Origin: Actinoplanes siamensis | GTDB lineage: Bacteria; Actinomycetota; Actinomycetes; Mycobacteriales; Micromonosporaceae | DNA: 64,000 bases | NCBI RefSeq assembly: GCF_016862395.1 | Contig: NZ_BOMW01000020.1 | Span: 1 to 64,000, forward strand | Direction: 5' to 3' | Part shown: piece after piece, positions 40,539 through 49,373 of the stretch | Numbering within the stretch: position 1 is the stretch's first letter | How the letters are laid out: every line of letters starts with the position of its first letter | Notes under the pieces: generated by a model | The model's input: only the letters and a program-made list of their open reading frames with translations | Databases searched by the model: none | Told to the model about the DNA's origin: nothing | Made by a program: the position numbers and the translations under genes

Positions 40539-42656
40539 TCACACGTCTTGGCCGTCGGTGTCAGCCTCGTCGCCGGCACGCAGATCGTCCCGTAGCCCTG
40601 CCAGTGGACGTAGGCCGCTGGGAGTGTCGGCGAGCCAGTAGGCCCAGCCGTTGGTGCTGCCGCCGTGCGCGGCGTCACCGGCTCCGGAGGGCGAGTCGAA
40701 CGTGATGCCGTCGAATTCGATGCGCCCATCGGACAGGACAGTGGCCTGAACGTCGTCGTTCGGGTTGATCAGGATCGCGCCCGCGGCGATCAGGCCGGCG
40801 TCCAGCAGGTCGACGACTCGTACCGCGTAGTAGGCCCGGGTTGTTGTGGTCGCCTTGGCCGGAGCACCCGGGGTGGGGTAGACGGGTGCGTACTGCTGGT
40901 CGGCGAGCCGCTCGAACGCGGCGCAGACCACGCGGGCCATGAGCTTGCGCCGCTGGGCAAGGAATTCCTCGTACGGCAGCTCGGTCCATCCGTCGGGCAG
41001 GGCGTGCCAGCGAACCTGCTCGGCCAGCGCCGGCTCGCGGAGCGCCTTCTTGGCGACCTGGTCGGGCCAGTAGACCGACGGCGGCTGGTCGGAGATGGCG
41101 ATGTTGTCGTACCACTCCACCAGCGCCATGTTGGCGATCTGGTTGATCTGCTTGGTCCCGGCGATCTTCAGCTTGCGCAGGTAGGCACGCGGGAACAGAT
41201 GGTGGCGTTCGATGCCCTTCTTGGCGGTGACAGCGGGGTCGAGTCGCGCCCGGACCTTCCCGGTGGACAACAGCGCGTCGGCGTCCACGATGTTCAGGGC
41301 CGCGATGTAGGCCAGCAGCGCGGGCGACTTCGAGGCGGAGCTGGACAGCTCGTTGGGCAGGGTGATGTCCCAGAAGTCGGTGGTCAGCGTGTCGTCGACG
41401 ATCCGATCGAGTACGGCGGCGAACCCGTCGGCGTCGCCGGGCTGAACGTCTGCCAGCAGGGCGAGGTCGCGTTCGACCTGGGTTTCGAAGGAGCCGGAGT
41501 ACCGCGAGGTGGTGTGCGCCATGAAGAACCAGCGGGCGATCACCTCGCGGAGCCGGGCCACCGGCACGCCGTAGTCCACCCGGCCGATCAGCCACATCGC
41601 GTACGAGAAGATGATCGCGTTCTCGCTGGAGATCATTTTCTTGCCGCGGAAGCCGGCACGCTCCAGGCACAGCAGGAATTCGTGCCAGTTCGTCAGGTCG
41701 AGCACGTGCTCCTGCGCTTGCGCCAAGCGGGCGAACTGCGTGTCGCGTCGCTCCGGTGAAGGCTTGCCGGTGTCGAGGTCCCGACCGCGCAGCAGGGTGT
41801 ACATGTGCTTGAGGACCGCCCGACGGAAGGCCACCGCGACGGTCGCCCGCAGCATCTGGGGTGGCTGGGGCTGGATGTACCAGTTGAACGGGGACGCGCC
41901 GTTGAGCGTGGGCAGCCGGCAGGCGCGACAGAATTGCTCGAGGTCGCGGCGGCCCTTCTCCCAGAACACCGACATCAGGGTGAGGATGAAGTCGGCCTGG
42001 ATGAGGGTGACGCCTTCGCTGTTGATCCGTACGAAGATCTCGGCGACCTGTTCCTCGTCCGCGCTGGCGGACAGCTCGACCACCTTGAACGGGTAGTGCT
42101 GCAGGTCGTAGAGACGGTCGATGGCGTCCTCGAGCCGCTCTTCCTCGGCGTCGTCGATCTCGCGCCGGGCGCCAACCGCTTTCAGGAACGCCTTTGTGGT
42201 AGCCCGTTTCCCGCCCTGCTGCCACAACGTGCTGATATCGGGGATGTACTCGGGATCCTTCTCGATCGCCGCGTCGGTGACCGCGAACATCGCATCCGCC
42301 GGACGGAACGCGATCCGGATACGCGCCTCCGAGTAGTCGTCGCGCAGCACCTTCGCCGCCGTCATCACGGCGAACAACGACGTCAGCCGCTGCTGCCCGT
42401 CCACGATCAGATGGTTCGGCACCGCCGCCTGAGTGCCGATGCCGATCTGCCGCGCGCCCGTGTCCGCCCCGGTCTCCCAGAACAGCAGATAGCCGACCGG
42501 GAACCCTTTGTACATCGAATCGAATAGCTCGCGGACCTTCGCCGCCTGCCAGACGAACGGCCGCTGGATGTCCGGCAAGGCGATCTTCCCGAGCCCGATC
42601 GACTGGACCAGCAAGGACACCGTGTAGGTGGTGTCCTTGTAGAGCGTCTCCGCCAT
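40539..42656 (-). CDS. DUF262-HNH protein with RAMA-like tail; putative modification-dependent restriction enzyme
   Basis: 705 residues; GGGGAG 6 bp before the ATG. The N-terminal DUF262 domain (about 10-250) shows LPDIQRPFVWQ and the nucleotide-binding motif VDGQQRLTSL, as in GmrS/DndB-like ParB-fold NTPases. An HNH-type nuclease segment starts at residue 484 (ERHHLFPRAYL, then NQIANMALVEW). Residues about 612-690 (FDSPSGAGDAA, GGSTNGWAYW) resemble the RAMA domain, which has been proposed to recognise modified DNA. The sum is a single-chain type IV-like defence protein. No methyltransferase lies nearby, which fits a modification-dependent system. The exact target is unknown. Confidence 0.83.
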   Translation of the reverse strand: MAETLYKDTTYTVSLLVQSIGLGKIALPDIQRPFVWQAAKVRELFDSMYKGFPVGYLLFWETGADTGARQIGIGTQAAVPNHLIVDGQQRLTSLFAVMTAAKVLRDDYSEARIRIAFRPADAMFAVTDAAIEKDPEYIPDISTLWQQGGKRATTKAFLKAVGARREIDDAEEERLEDAIDRLYDLQHYPFKVVELSASADEEQVAEIFVRINSEGVTLIQADFILTLMSVFWEKGRRDLEQFCRACRLPTLNGASPFNWYIQPQPPQMLRATVAVAFRRAVLKHMYTLLRGRDLDTGKPSPERRDTQFARLAQAQEHVLDLTNWHEFLLCLERAGFRGKKMISSENAIIFSYAMWLIGRVDYGVPVARLREVIARWFFMAHTTSRYSGSFETQVERDLALLADVQPGDADGFAAVLDRIVDDTLTTDFWDITLPNELSSSASKSPALLAYIAALNIVDADALLSTGKVRARLDPAVTAKKGIERHHLFPRAYLRKLKIAGTKQINQIANMALVEWYDNIAISDQPPSVYWPDQVAKKALREPALAEQVRWHALPDGWTELPYEEFLAQRRKLMARVVCAAFERLADQQYAPVYPTPGAPAKATTTTRAYYAVRVVDLLDAGLIAAGAILINPNDDVQATVLSDGRIEFDGITFDSPSGAGDAAHGGSTNGWAYWLADTPSGLRPLAGLRDDLRAGDEADTDGQDV

Positions 42657-42855
42657 CCGTAGCTCCCCGCTTTCCGAAGGTCCAAGTCGCCAAGTCGAGT
42701 AATCGGATACCGTACGCCGGTACGTCGACTTCGGATCAGCACACCGGTCGGCGCCTCATGCTGCCAGGAAGGTGGCCATGGCCGGACTCTATGTCGACCC
42801 CCTTCCATCCGGGATGACGCTGTCGGCAGAGCCGGGCATGGATGGTGGACGCTGA

Positions 42856-43503
42856 TCAGGTGTATCGCGCTGAGTTGCCTCGGGAGGCCTCGGCGGCGTT
42901 GAGCGCGGGCGCCAGTGGTTCGAGCGCGCCGCGCAGCAGATCCGGCAGTGAGCCGGTCGGTACGAGAAGGGCGGCAGGGGCGGGATCGGCCGGCCGCAAC
43001 CAGCGCTCGAGGGCGATACGTACCGCGGCCGTGACGCTTGCCGCGAGTACCTGAGCGACGTAATGCTCGGCGCGGCCGAGTCGCTGCGCCAGGGCGGCGA
43101 TGAGCGGTGGTTCGATGCCCGCGGTGGCATCGAGGAACGCGTGGCGAAGTGCCGGGTCGGTGGCGATGAGCAGCAGTGCGGCGTGATCATCCTCGCCCGG
43201 ATCCGTGTATCCGCGCACGATCGCCTCGGCGACGGCGTCGGCCAGCCGGGTGCCGGTGGGCTGATCGGCCATTGCCTTCGCGATCCGTGCCTCCCGATGC
43301 GCGGTGACCGCGGCAACGATCGCCTGTTCGCGGCTGGAGAAGTAGTTGTTGTAGGTCCTCGGCGATACGCCCGCGGCCTCGGCGATGTCACCGACCCGCA
43401 CATTTGCCGTCCCGCGTTCCAGCGCGAGGCGGAGCGCGGCTTCCCGCAGCGCTTCCTGAGTGGCTTGTTTCTTCCGTTCCCGCAGGTCCGGCCGTTCGCG
43501 CAT
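42856..43503 (-). CDS. TetR-family repressor
   Basis: 215 residues from the ATG at 43503 (a GTG at 43506 is equally possible). N-terminal HTH: VRVGDIAEAAGVSPRTYNNY, typical of TetR. The rest is a helical ligand-binding domain. It is divergent from the flavin monooxygenase with a perfect 28-bp palindrome between them, so it most likely represses both genes until a small aromatic ligand binds. Confidence 0.93.
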   Translation of the reverse strand: MRERPDLRERKKQATQEALREAALRLALERGTANVRVGDIAEAAGVSPRTYNNYFSSREQAIVAAVTAHREARIAKAMADQPTGTRLADAVAEAIVRGYTDPGEDDHAALLLIATDPALRHAFLDATAGIEPPLIAALAQRLGRAEHYVAQVLAASVTAAVRIALERWLRPADPAPAALLVPTGSLPDLLRGALEPLAPALNAAEASRGNSARYT

Positions 43504-43536
43504 CACACGCTGACAATCTCACAATGGCTGCGTGTA

Positions 43537-43564
43537 CGCAAACTTGCGTGCACGCAAGTTTGCG
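43537..43564. promoter_or_regulatory. TetR operator: perfect 28-bp palindrome
   Basis: The two 14-bp halves, CGCAAACTTGCGTG and its exact complement, meet without a spacer, 33 bp upstream of the TetR start and 58 bp upstream of the monooxygenase start. Each half itself contains the shorter repeat GCAAACTTGC. Confidence 0.88.
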
Positions 43565-43622
43565 GTCTAGGTTGGCCACACGACGCGACCGTGAGAGACG
43601 GCGTCCATTCGGAGGCGGGGAA

Positions 43623-45251
43623 ATGTCTGTTGACGTAGTGATCGTGGGCGCGGGCCCGGCCGGCTTGATGCTGGCCTGCGAGCTGGCTCTGGCCGGCGTG
43701 CAACCGATCGTCCTGGAACGACGAGACGAACCGAGCACCGAGCCCAAAGCGAACGGGCTGCTCGGGCAGGTGGTCCGGGTGATCGACCACCGCGGGCTTC
43801 ATGAACGACTGGCCGGGAGCTCCGAGCCCCCTTCGCCGAACTCCGCATACTTCATGTTCGGCGGTCTGGGACTCGACCTCAGCCTGCTCACCCACAGTCC
43901 CGTATACGCGGTGCCGGCAACCCAACGAGCGATCGAGGCCATGCTCGAGGAGCGGGCTGGCGAACTGAAGGTGCGCATCCGGCGCGGGCACGAACTCGTC
44001 GGCATGGACCCCGACGAGGACGGGATCACGTTGCGGGTCGCCACCACCGAGGGCGAGTACGAACTGCGCACCCGCTTCGCCGTCGGTGCCGACGGCGCGC
44101 ACAGCGCCACCCGGAAACTGGCCGGCATCGACTTCCCCGGCGTGCACCATGACCGGATGACGGTGCGATCGGCGCATGTGACACTGCCCCCGGAAGGGAT
44201 CGATCCCGGCACCGGCATGCTCCAGGTCCCCGGATATGGTCCGGTACCTCCGTTTCTCCCGCACCGGACAGAGCGCGGCGGGTTCTCCTACGCTCCACTC
44301 CCCGGGCAACCGCCCCTCCTGACCACGACCGAATGGGATCAACCGGAACCGGCCAGCTCGATGACCCTTGCGGAACTGGGCGACAGCATCCGGCGCGTAC
44401 TCGGCGCTGAAGTGCCCCTTCAGGAGCCACGCGGCCCCGGCCCGCACGTGCTCCGGCGCATGACCGGCGGCCACACCCGGCTGGCGACACGGTATGCGGA
44501 TCGAGGCGTCTTCCTCATCGGCGACGCCGCCCACCTGTTCGGAGCCACCGGCGGAGGGCCGGGGCTCAACCTCGGCCTGCAGGACGCCGTCAACCTGGGA
44601 TGGAAACTGGCGTCGGCCATCCGTGGCGACGCCCCGGCCGACCTGCTCCCCTCCTTCGAGACCGAGCGGCGCGCCGCCGCCGAGCGCATGATCGTGAACG
44701 CCCGGGCGCAAGCTGCTCTGATCGCACCCGGCAGCGATGTCACCGGACTCCGTGAACTCTTCGCCGAGCTGCTGAGAGACCCGGCGGTAGTGGCTCGCCT
44801 GGCCGCCCTCACGGCCGGGGCGGACGTCCGCTACGACATGGGCCCGGAGTCCACCCACGCGTACGCCGGGAGATTCAGCCCGGACCTTTCCGTTCAGACC
44901 GCGGCAGGTTCGGTGCGCGTCGCGGAACTGACGCATTCCGCGCGCCCGCTACTCGTGGACATGACCCCGGCCGGCATATTCGCTGAAGCCCTGGCCAGTT
45001 GGGGCGACCGCGTCGACGTCGTTCACGGCAGGCTCATCGCGGCGGCGTCGCCCACCTCGCCGGACCAGGAGCCGGCCGACCAGGGCACACTCCCATCGGC
45101 CCTGCTGCTGCGCCCCGACTGCTACGTGGCCTGGGCCTCCTCGACACACCACCCCGACCGCACGGAGGTGGAAAACCTCCACGCCACCACAACGCGATGG
45201 TTCGGAGCGCCGTCCACGATGCCGGTCGAGGGTCTGCGCACGACAACGTGA
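43623..45251 (+). CDS. FAD-dependent class A monooxygenase
   Basis: 542 residues; GGAGG 7 bp before the ATG. FAD motifs: VVIVGAGPAGLMLACE at the N-terminus, GADGAHSATRK, and LIGDAAHLFGATGGGPGLN. The family includes aromatic hydroxylases and the antibiotic-inactivating flavin monooxygenases of the Tet(X)/Rox type. With a divergent TetR gene and shared operator, an inducible xenobiotic or antibiotic-modifying role is likely. It is not close to the monooxygenase at 6534-8051 beyond the family motifs. Confidence 0.93.
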   Translation: MSVDVVIVGAGPAGLMLACELALAGVQPIVLERRDEPSTEPKANGLLGQVVRVIDHRGLHERLAGSSEPPSPNSAYFMFGGLGLDLSLLTHSPVYAVPATQRAIEAMLEERAGELKVRIRRGHELVGMDPDEDGITLRVATTEGEYELRTRFAVGADGAHSATRKLAGIDFPGVHHDRMTVRSAHVTLPPEGIDPGTGMLQVPGYGPVPPFLPHRTERGGFSYAPLPGQPPLLTTTEWDQPEPASSMTLAELGDSIRRVLGAEVPLQEPRGPGPHVLRRMTGGHTRLATRYADRGVFLIGDAAHLFGATGGGPGLNLGLQDAVNLGWKLASAIRGDAPADLLPSFETERRAAAERMIVNARAQAALIAPGSDVTGLRELFAELLRDPAVVARLAALTAGADVRYDMGPESTHAYAGRFSPDLSVQTAAGSVRVAELTHSARPLLVDMTPAGIFAEALASWGDRVDVVHGRLIAAASPTSPDQEPADQGTLPSALLLRPDCYVAWASSTHHPDRTEVENLHATTTRWFGAPSTMPVEGLRTTT

Positions 45252-45344
45252 TAGCCCCCGCGCGATCCGGGTGGATGTTGGCGTAATGGTACGTTCCGTC
45301 AAGCTTTTGATCCGTTGAGCCGGGCAAGGAGTGGCGCCTCCCCA

Positions 45345-45569
45345 TCAAATTCCGCAGGGCCCCGCACGGTGGCGTGACGCTGCCGGCGTGGGCTTCTGAT
45401 CGTCCGTTTCTGACAGCTTGCCGGATGGGGCCACCCAGAAGCCATCGGCGTATCCGGTTCCGGCGCGAAGGCCGAGCAGCACCCTGTCGGCATCGATGAG
45501 CAGGATAAACACGTTCACCGGACGAGTTGGTGACGCCGCGGGCGGTGCGGCGGCGTGTGGCCGGGTCAC
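45345..45569 (-). pseudogene. Truncated Nudix hydrolase
   Basis: 74 codons from a GTG with AAGAGGA 6 bp upstream. The opening (VNVFILLIDADRVLLGLRAG, then WVAPSGKL) is the start of a Nudix domain, but the sequence breaks before the Nudix box (GX5EX7REUXEEXGU), so no catalytic residues remain. Nudix proteins are common passengers of actinomycete integrative elements. Confidence 0.7.
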
Positions 45570-45595
45570 GCTAGATCCTCTTTCGTAGCGGGCGA

Positions 45596-45790
45596 TCAGA
45601 ACAGGGCGTCTGGGGCGGTCGCGGCAGCTGGCGCCGGACGGCCGGCCAAGTGGTGGAGCTGGCTCAGCCGAGACCAGCGGTGACGGGCAGCGCCGTCGGT
45701 GAGAAGCCGCGCAAACAGCGCAGCGGTGGCGGGCGCGTCGGGCAGCGCCCGGTGCCGGCCCCGCGCAACCGCAGCCAAACGACCGAATGA
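45596..45790 (-). pseudogene. Remnant of a DEDDh 3'-5' exonuclease (DnaQ-like)
   Basis: About 65 codons ending 26 bp before the Nudix start. ARGRHRALPDAPATAALFA matches the last conserved block (H..L.DA..T) of polymerase III epsilon-type exonucleases; the N-terminal part with the catalytic acidic residues is absent. The match is short, so the identity is tentative. Confidence 0.45.
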
Positions 45791-45890
45791 TCGCCAACGC
45801 TGCCCACTACTCACCAGTGACGAACCCGCCCGCCAGTTCCGGTAAAGCAGGGGTTTTCGGGGGACGGTTCAAAACAGAACAGGCAAAAGC

Positions 45891-45928
45891 AAAAGCCCTG
45901 ACCAGCATTGTTTCCGGTCAGGGCTTTT
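45891..45928 (-). terminator. Rho-independent terminator of the displaced tRNA end
   Basis: Perfect 13-bp stem (45891-45903 with 45916-45928), 12-nt loop, then a T-rich run on the minus strand (TTTTGCTTTTGCC). It lies 3 bp past the tRNA-Pro CCA end and is presumably that gene's native terminator. Confidence 0.9.
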
Positions 45929-45931
45929 TAA

Positions 45932-45970
45932 TGGTCGGGCTGACAGGATTTGAACCTGCGACCCCTTGAC
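45932..45970 (-). other. tRNA-Pro 3' fragment, probable att site of an integrated element
   Basis: 39 nt that fold as the 3' half of a proline tRNA: anticodon-stem strand TCAAG, variable loop GGGTC, T-arm GCAGG-TTCAAAT-CCTGT, acceptor strand CAGCCCG, discriminator A and encoded CCA. The matching 5' acceptor strand CGGGCTG and the D-arm are absent in the preceding 150 bp, so this is not a working gene. Integrases that use tRNA 3' ends leave exactly such a displaced copy at one edge of the element. Since the terminator is on its left, the inserted DNA should lie to the right. Confidence 0.8.
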
Positions 45971-46239
45971 TCCAGCATTTAGAGGGCCCAGCGACGTACC
46001 AACAAACGTTTTACCAGGTCGCTGAAAAGTATACTCGCCCGAGTAAAGGGATCCAAGTCCGACGCCCTTTCGGAGCGCACCTGACCTGCGCCTTTGTCGA
46101 GTCGGTGCTGCTAGACGGATCCTCCCCGCGCTTTCGAGGAGTACTTACGCATGCCGAACTGCCCGGCAGCGCGCCACGCTGCATGGATCTACTTCGTTCA
46201 GCCACCGGCACTCCCAGGCCTTTGGGATAGTCGGCAGTC

Positions 46240-46358
46240 CTGGATTCGAACTCAGCGGGTACGGCAGTGACGAACAGCCGTCGAGCGCGAGTGGCGGCGA
46301 CATAGAGGACGCGGATTGCCTCGATGGTCAGGTTCTCGGCGTTGAACCACTCCTCCAC
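46240..46358 (-). pseudogene. Remnant of a UvrD/RecB-like helicase
   Basis: The stretch NLTIEAIRVLYVAATRARRL is helicase motif VI of UvrD-type enzymes. Nothing recognisable precedes it and the frame continues into unrelated sequence, so it is a fragment. Confidence 0.6.
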
Positions 46359-46493
46359 GACGGTTGCGGGTCTTTACCACTCCCGCCTTTACTTCTGCAC
46401 GTCTGGGCAAGAGGAACAAGACAGCATTTGCGCAAAAAGGGCGGTTTGTCCGCTCCCGCGTCTTGACCGTCAGCGTGCCCCCTCGACCGGCCG

Positions 46494-47852
46494 TCACGCG
46501 GCCTTCACGAAGTACTGTGCGGCCGATCCGTTGCAGTCCCAGATCTGCAGTCGCGCGCCGTCCGCTGTCGAGCCTGACGGGGAGTCCAGGCACATGTTGG
46601 AGTTCGGGTTGCGCAACCGGTTACCTTCCTGGACCCAGTTCTGTGCGCCGCTGCCGTTGCAGTCCCAGAGCTGCACCTTCGTGCCGTTGGCCGTACCCGC
46701 GTTGACGACGTCGAGGCACCGGCCCAACGTCCGCAGGGTCTGGCCGTCCCAGCTCCACTGCTGGTCCTTCGAAAGAGAAGGCCCCTGGCAGGTCCACAGC
46801 TGCACGGCCGCGCCGTTGCCGCCCGTGTCGTTTCCGGCCACGTCAACGCACTTGCCGCCCGGCCCGTTGATCTGCGTCGCGGGTCCGCCCGTGGAAGGCG
46901 GCGTCGTGCCCCCGCCGTCCTGGTAGTAGCGCACGTAGTCGATCGATGCGGTGAGCGGGAACTGGCTCTGCACGGGGTTCTGTCCAGGGTACGTGCCGCC
47001 CAGCGCCAGGTTGAAGATGAGGTGGAACGGCTTGCGGAACTCCTCCAGGGTCGCCGGTGTCGTGTCGATCACGTGCGTCTGCACACCGTCGACGTACCAC
47101 CGGATCTGCGCGGCCGTCCACTCGATGGCATAGACGTGGAAGGCCGCGGCGTTGTTGACGCCGGGGTTCGCGACATAGTTGGCGTTCTGACCCGCTGTCC
47201 ACGGGAACACCCCGGTCCGCAGATCCCAGAAGATGTTGTTCGTCACGGTAGCGTTCGCGTTCGCGTGTTCCATGATGTCGACCTCGCCGCAACTGGCCCA
47301 GTTGGTGGGCAGGCGGTCGTAGTAGGTCTGCCCCGCGTTGTAGGCGCCCGTGGACGTCTCGTCGCACGAGTCACCGAGCATCCAGAAAGCCGGCCACGAG
47401 CCGGCGGCGGTCGGGAGCGCCATGCGCGCCTCGATGCGGCCGTACTGGAACGACTTCTTCGTATCCGTCGTCATGCGGCACGACGTCTGGTAGAAGTTAC
47501 GGCCGTTGACCGTGATGGGCGTCGTGAGCCAGTTGGCGCGCATCAGGAGGTTGCCGCCGGACTGCGTGCAATTCTCCGGGCGGTACCACTCCCACTCGCC
47601 GTTGCCCCAGCCGTCGAAAGCATTGAGGCCGGGGTTGAGGCCGTTGCCGACGTTGTAGTTCCAGTTGGCGCTGCTGGGCGCGCCGGACCCGTTGAACTCG
47701 TCGGCCCACACGAGGTTCCACGCGGCGTGTGCGGGCTGCTGCTGGACGACCGCGCTGCCGACGAGTGCGATGGCGGCCGCGGTGAGGAGGACCAGGAGGC
47801 GCCGGCGGTTGCGTGACAGCGCTCGGTCTGCGAAACCTGCATTCATTGTCAC
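46494..47852 (-). CDS. Secreted GH16 beta-glucanase with ricin-type lectin domain
   Basis: 452 residues. The GTG start has GAGAGG about 9 bp upstream; the ATG two codons later is the alternative. Signal peptide with RNRRRLLVLL, a hydrophobic stretch and PAHAA cleavage near residue 43. GH16 catalytic domain about 45-310 with the active-site motif GEVDIMEHAN (E-x-D-x-x-E) and flanking WPAFWMLG. After a short TPPSTGGP linker, residues about 325-452 are a ricin B (CBM13) trefoil with repeated QLWDCNG-type motifs. It probably cuts beta-1,3-glucan of fungal or plant walls outside the cell. Confidence 0.95.
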   Translation of the reverse strand: MTMNAGFADRALSRNRRRLLVLLTAAAIALVGSAVVQQQPAHAAWNLVWADEFNGSGAPSSANWNYNVGNGLNPGLNAFDGWGNGEWEWYRPENCTQSGGNLLMRANWLTTPITVNGRNFYQTSCRMTTDTKKSFQYGRIEARMALPTAAGSWPAFWMLGDSCDETSTGAYNAGQTYYDRLPTNWASCGEVDIMEHANANATVTNNIFWDLRTGVFPWTAGQNANYVANPGVNNAAAFHVYAIEWTAAQIRWYVDGVQTHVIDTTPATLEEFRKPFHLIFNLALGGTYPGQNPVQSQFPLTASIDYVRYYQDGGGTTPPSTGGPATQINGPGGKCVDVAGNDTGGNGAAVQLWTCQGPSLSKDQQWSWDGQTLRTLGRCLDVVNAGTANGTKVQLWDCNGSGAQNWVQEGNRLRNPNSNMCLDSPSGSTADGARLQIWDCNGSAAQYFVKAA

Positions 47853-47914
47853 GGAGAACGTCCTCTCGTACGGAGTGGTCGATCTACTACGAGGGCGACA
47901 TGAGACGCGCTTCT

Positions 47915-47928
47915 GTAAACATTGTTAC
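47915..47928. promoter_or_regulatory. Candidate operator upstream of GH16 gene
   Basis: GTAAACATTGTTAC, an imperfect dyad in a locally AT-rich patch 63 bp upstream of the GH16 start. Such dyads upstream of glycosidase genes often bind LacI- or GntR-type regulators. Confidence 0.4.
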
Positions 47929-48086
47929 GTAAATATTTCCGACTGTCGATGCGAGGGCATAGTATTCGTAGACCGAGCCCGGGGAAGCGCCTGAGCGGTT
48001 GGTTCCGATTGGTGGCGTTTGCGCCTTTTACCTCTTCAGGCGCACCAGCACAGCCGTCCACGGCGAGCTCGACACCCTCCCACTCG

Positions 48087-49373
48087 TCATTGAACTTCGA
48101 GGTCGCCAAGAAGGTCGAAAAGTACAAACTCTTCGTGGATCGCCAGGCCGTGCGCTGACATGGCGGTCGCCAAGCCTGGATCCCACGGTGTCGGCACAGG
48201 GCGGCCGGCCAAGGCGACGGCGTGGGCCGCGTCAAGCTCGGCAACGGCGCTGGTGTAGTCGTCGGCCGACATCCGCCACGGTATGGCGCCCTGTTCCAGG
48301 ACACGACCGGCGATGGCTACTCCCGGCCAGTCGAAGTCTCCGTGGTAGCGGACGGGATTGCCTGCCGCGATCAGGCGCCGCAGCAACTGGGTGCCGGCAC
48401 TCGCCGGATTGCCGGAGAGACACAGCAGGGGTGCTGCTGTTGACGCTCGCACCGCAGCCTGCATGACCTGCGGGTTTTCGCAGACCGACACGACCTGCCC
48501 GGTCGGGAGCCACGAGGCGGAACCCGCCACGGCCAACTCGTGGAGGGTGAGGTGAGTCATCAGGCCGAGATCGGCGCGGTCACGCATCATGGCTGACCAG
48601 CTGTCCCGTCCCGGCGGGCGGACCTGCCAGCACAGCACGGTTCCGGAGAGCATGTCCGTGGCGACGCCAAGCGCTCCCCACAACTCTCTTCGGTCGGCGG
48701 CGGACTCGGGAATGGGACGATCGAGGGCCTGCGCCGCGGCGCGTAGGAGCAAAGAGGAGGCGAGCGTCGTTTCGTCGAAGCCGTGCGCGGTCCCGGTGAC
48801 TCGGCTGGCCAAGGCGGCGAGCTCCCAGGTGTGCTCGGTTCCGGCCGCCGTCCCGAGCAGAAGGGCGAGCCCGGCAACAGCTCTGTCCAGTGCCTGTCCG
48901 GCGGCAACGGAACCGGCGCGGGTCAGCATGCCGCCACGTTTCAGGGCGGTGATCCACCCGGGAACCCACGGCGCTCCGGCCAGTCCGGCCTCGTGCAGAG
49001 CGTGGTCCAGCCGCTGCCAGACCTCAGCCCAATCGGCATGGTCACGGTCTCGGGCGGCACGCCGGTCCACGACCGTACGCCCATCAAGGGTTTCGAGTAC
49101 GGAGACGAGACCGCGCCCTCCGCTGGAGCGGCGCAGTGCCTTGTCGAGATCGGCCAGTCTGATTCTGCGGCCGGCGCCGGGGGTTACCGTCTCGCCGAGC
49201 AGGCCGGACAGTTGCTCGGCGGCGGAATGGTCGAGGTCAGCGGTAATGCCGCCGATCGGCTGGAGTCCGTTACGTTCGAGCCGGCCCCGCGCGGCGGACC
49301 AGACCGGCGCGAGGCCCGGAACGGAAAGGTACGCGCGCAGTGCCGGCGGCAGCGTGCCGTCGATGCCGGTCAT
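48087..49373 (-). CDS. jetD: Wadjet JetD, Toprim nuclease (TIGR02679 type)
   Basis: 428 residues. The start overlaps the JetC stop by 4 bp. The C-terminal Toprim-like part carries SVCENP (Glu near 299), CLSGNPASAG and HGDFDWPG (about 344-351), the metal-binding acidic residues of the DUF2399 domain. In Wadjet, JetD is the endonuclease that cuts plasmid DNA held and extruded by the SMC complex. It is the last gene of the coupled operon A-B-C-D. Confidence 0.9.
   Translation of the reverse strand: MTGIDGTLPPALRAYLSVPGLAPVWSAARGRLERNGLQPIGGITADLDHSAAEQLSGLLGETVTPGAGRRIRLADLDKALRRSSGGRGLVSVLETLDGRTVVDRRAARDRDHADWAEVWQRLDHALHEAGLAGAPWVPGWITALKRGGMLTRAGSVAAGQALDRAVAGLALLLGTAAGTEHTWELAALASRVTGTAHGFDETTLASSLLLRAAAQALDRPIPESAADRRELWGALGVATDMLSGTVLCWQVRPPGRDSWSAMMRDRADLGLMTHLTLHELAVAGSASWLPTGQVVSVCENPQVMQAAVRASTAAPLLCLSGNPASAGTQLLRRLIAAGNPVRYHGDFDWPGVAIAGRVLEQGAIPWRMSADDYTSAVAELDAAHAVALAGRPVPTPWDPGLATAMSAHGLAIHEEFVLFDLLGDLEVQ

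Noticed and set aside
45932-46010. A complete tRNA gene
   Set aside because: Only the 3' half fits; no pairing 5' acceptor strand or D-arm is present.
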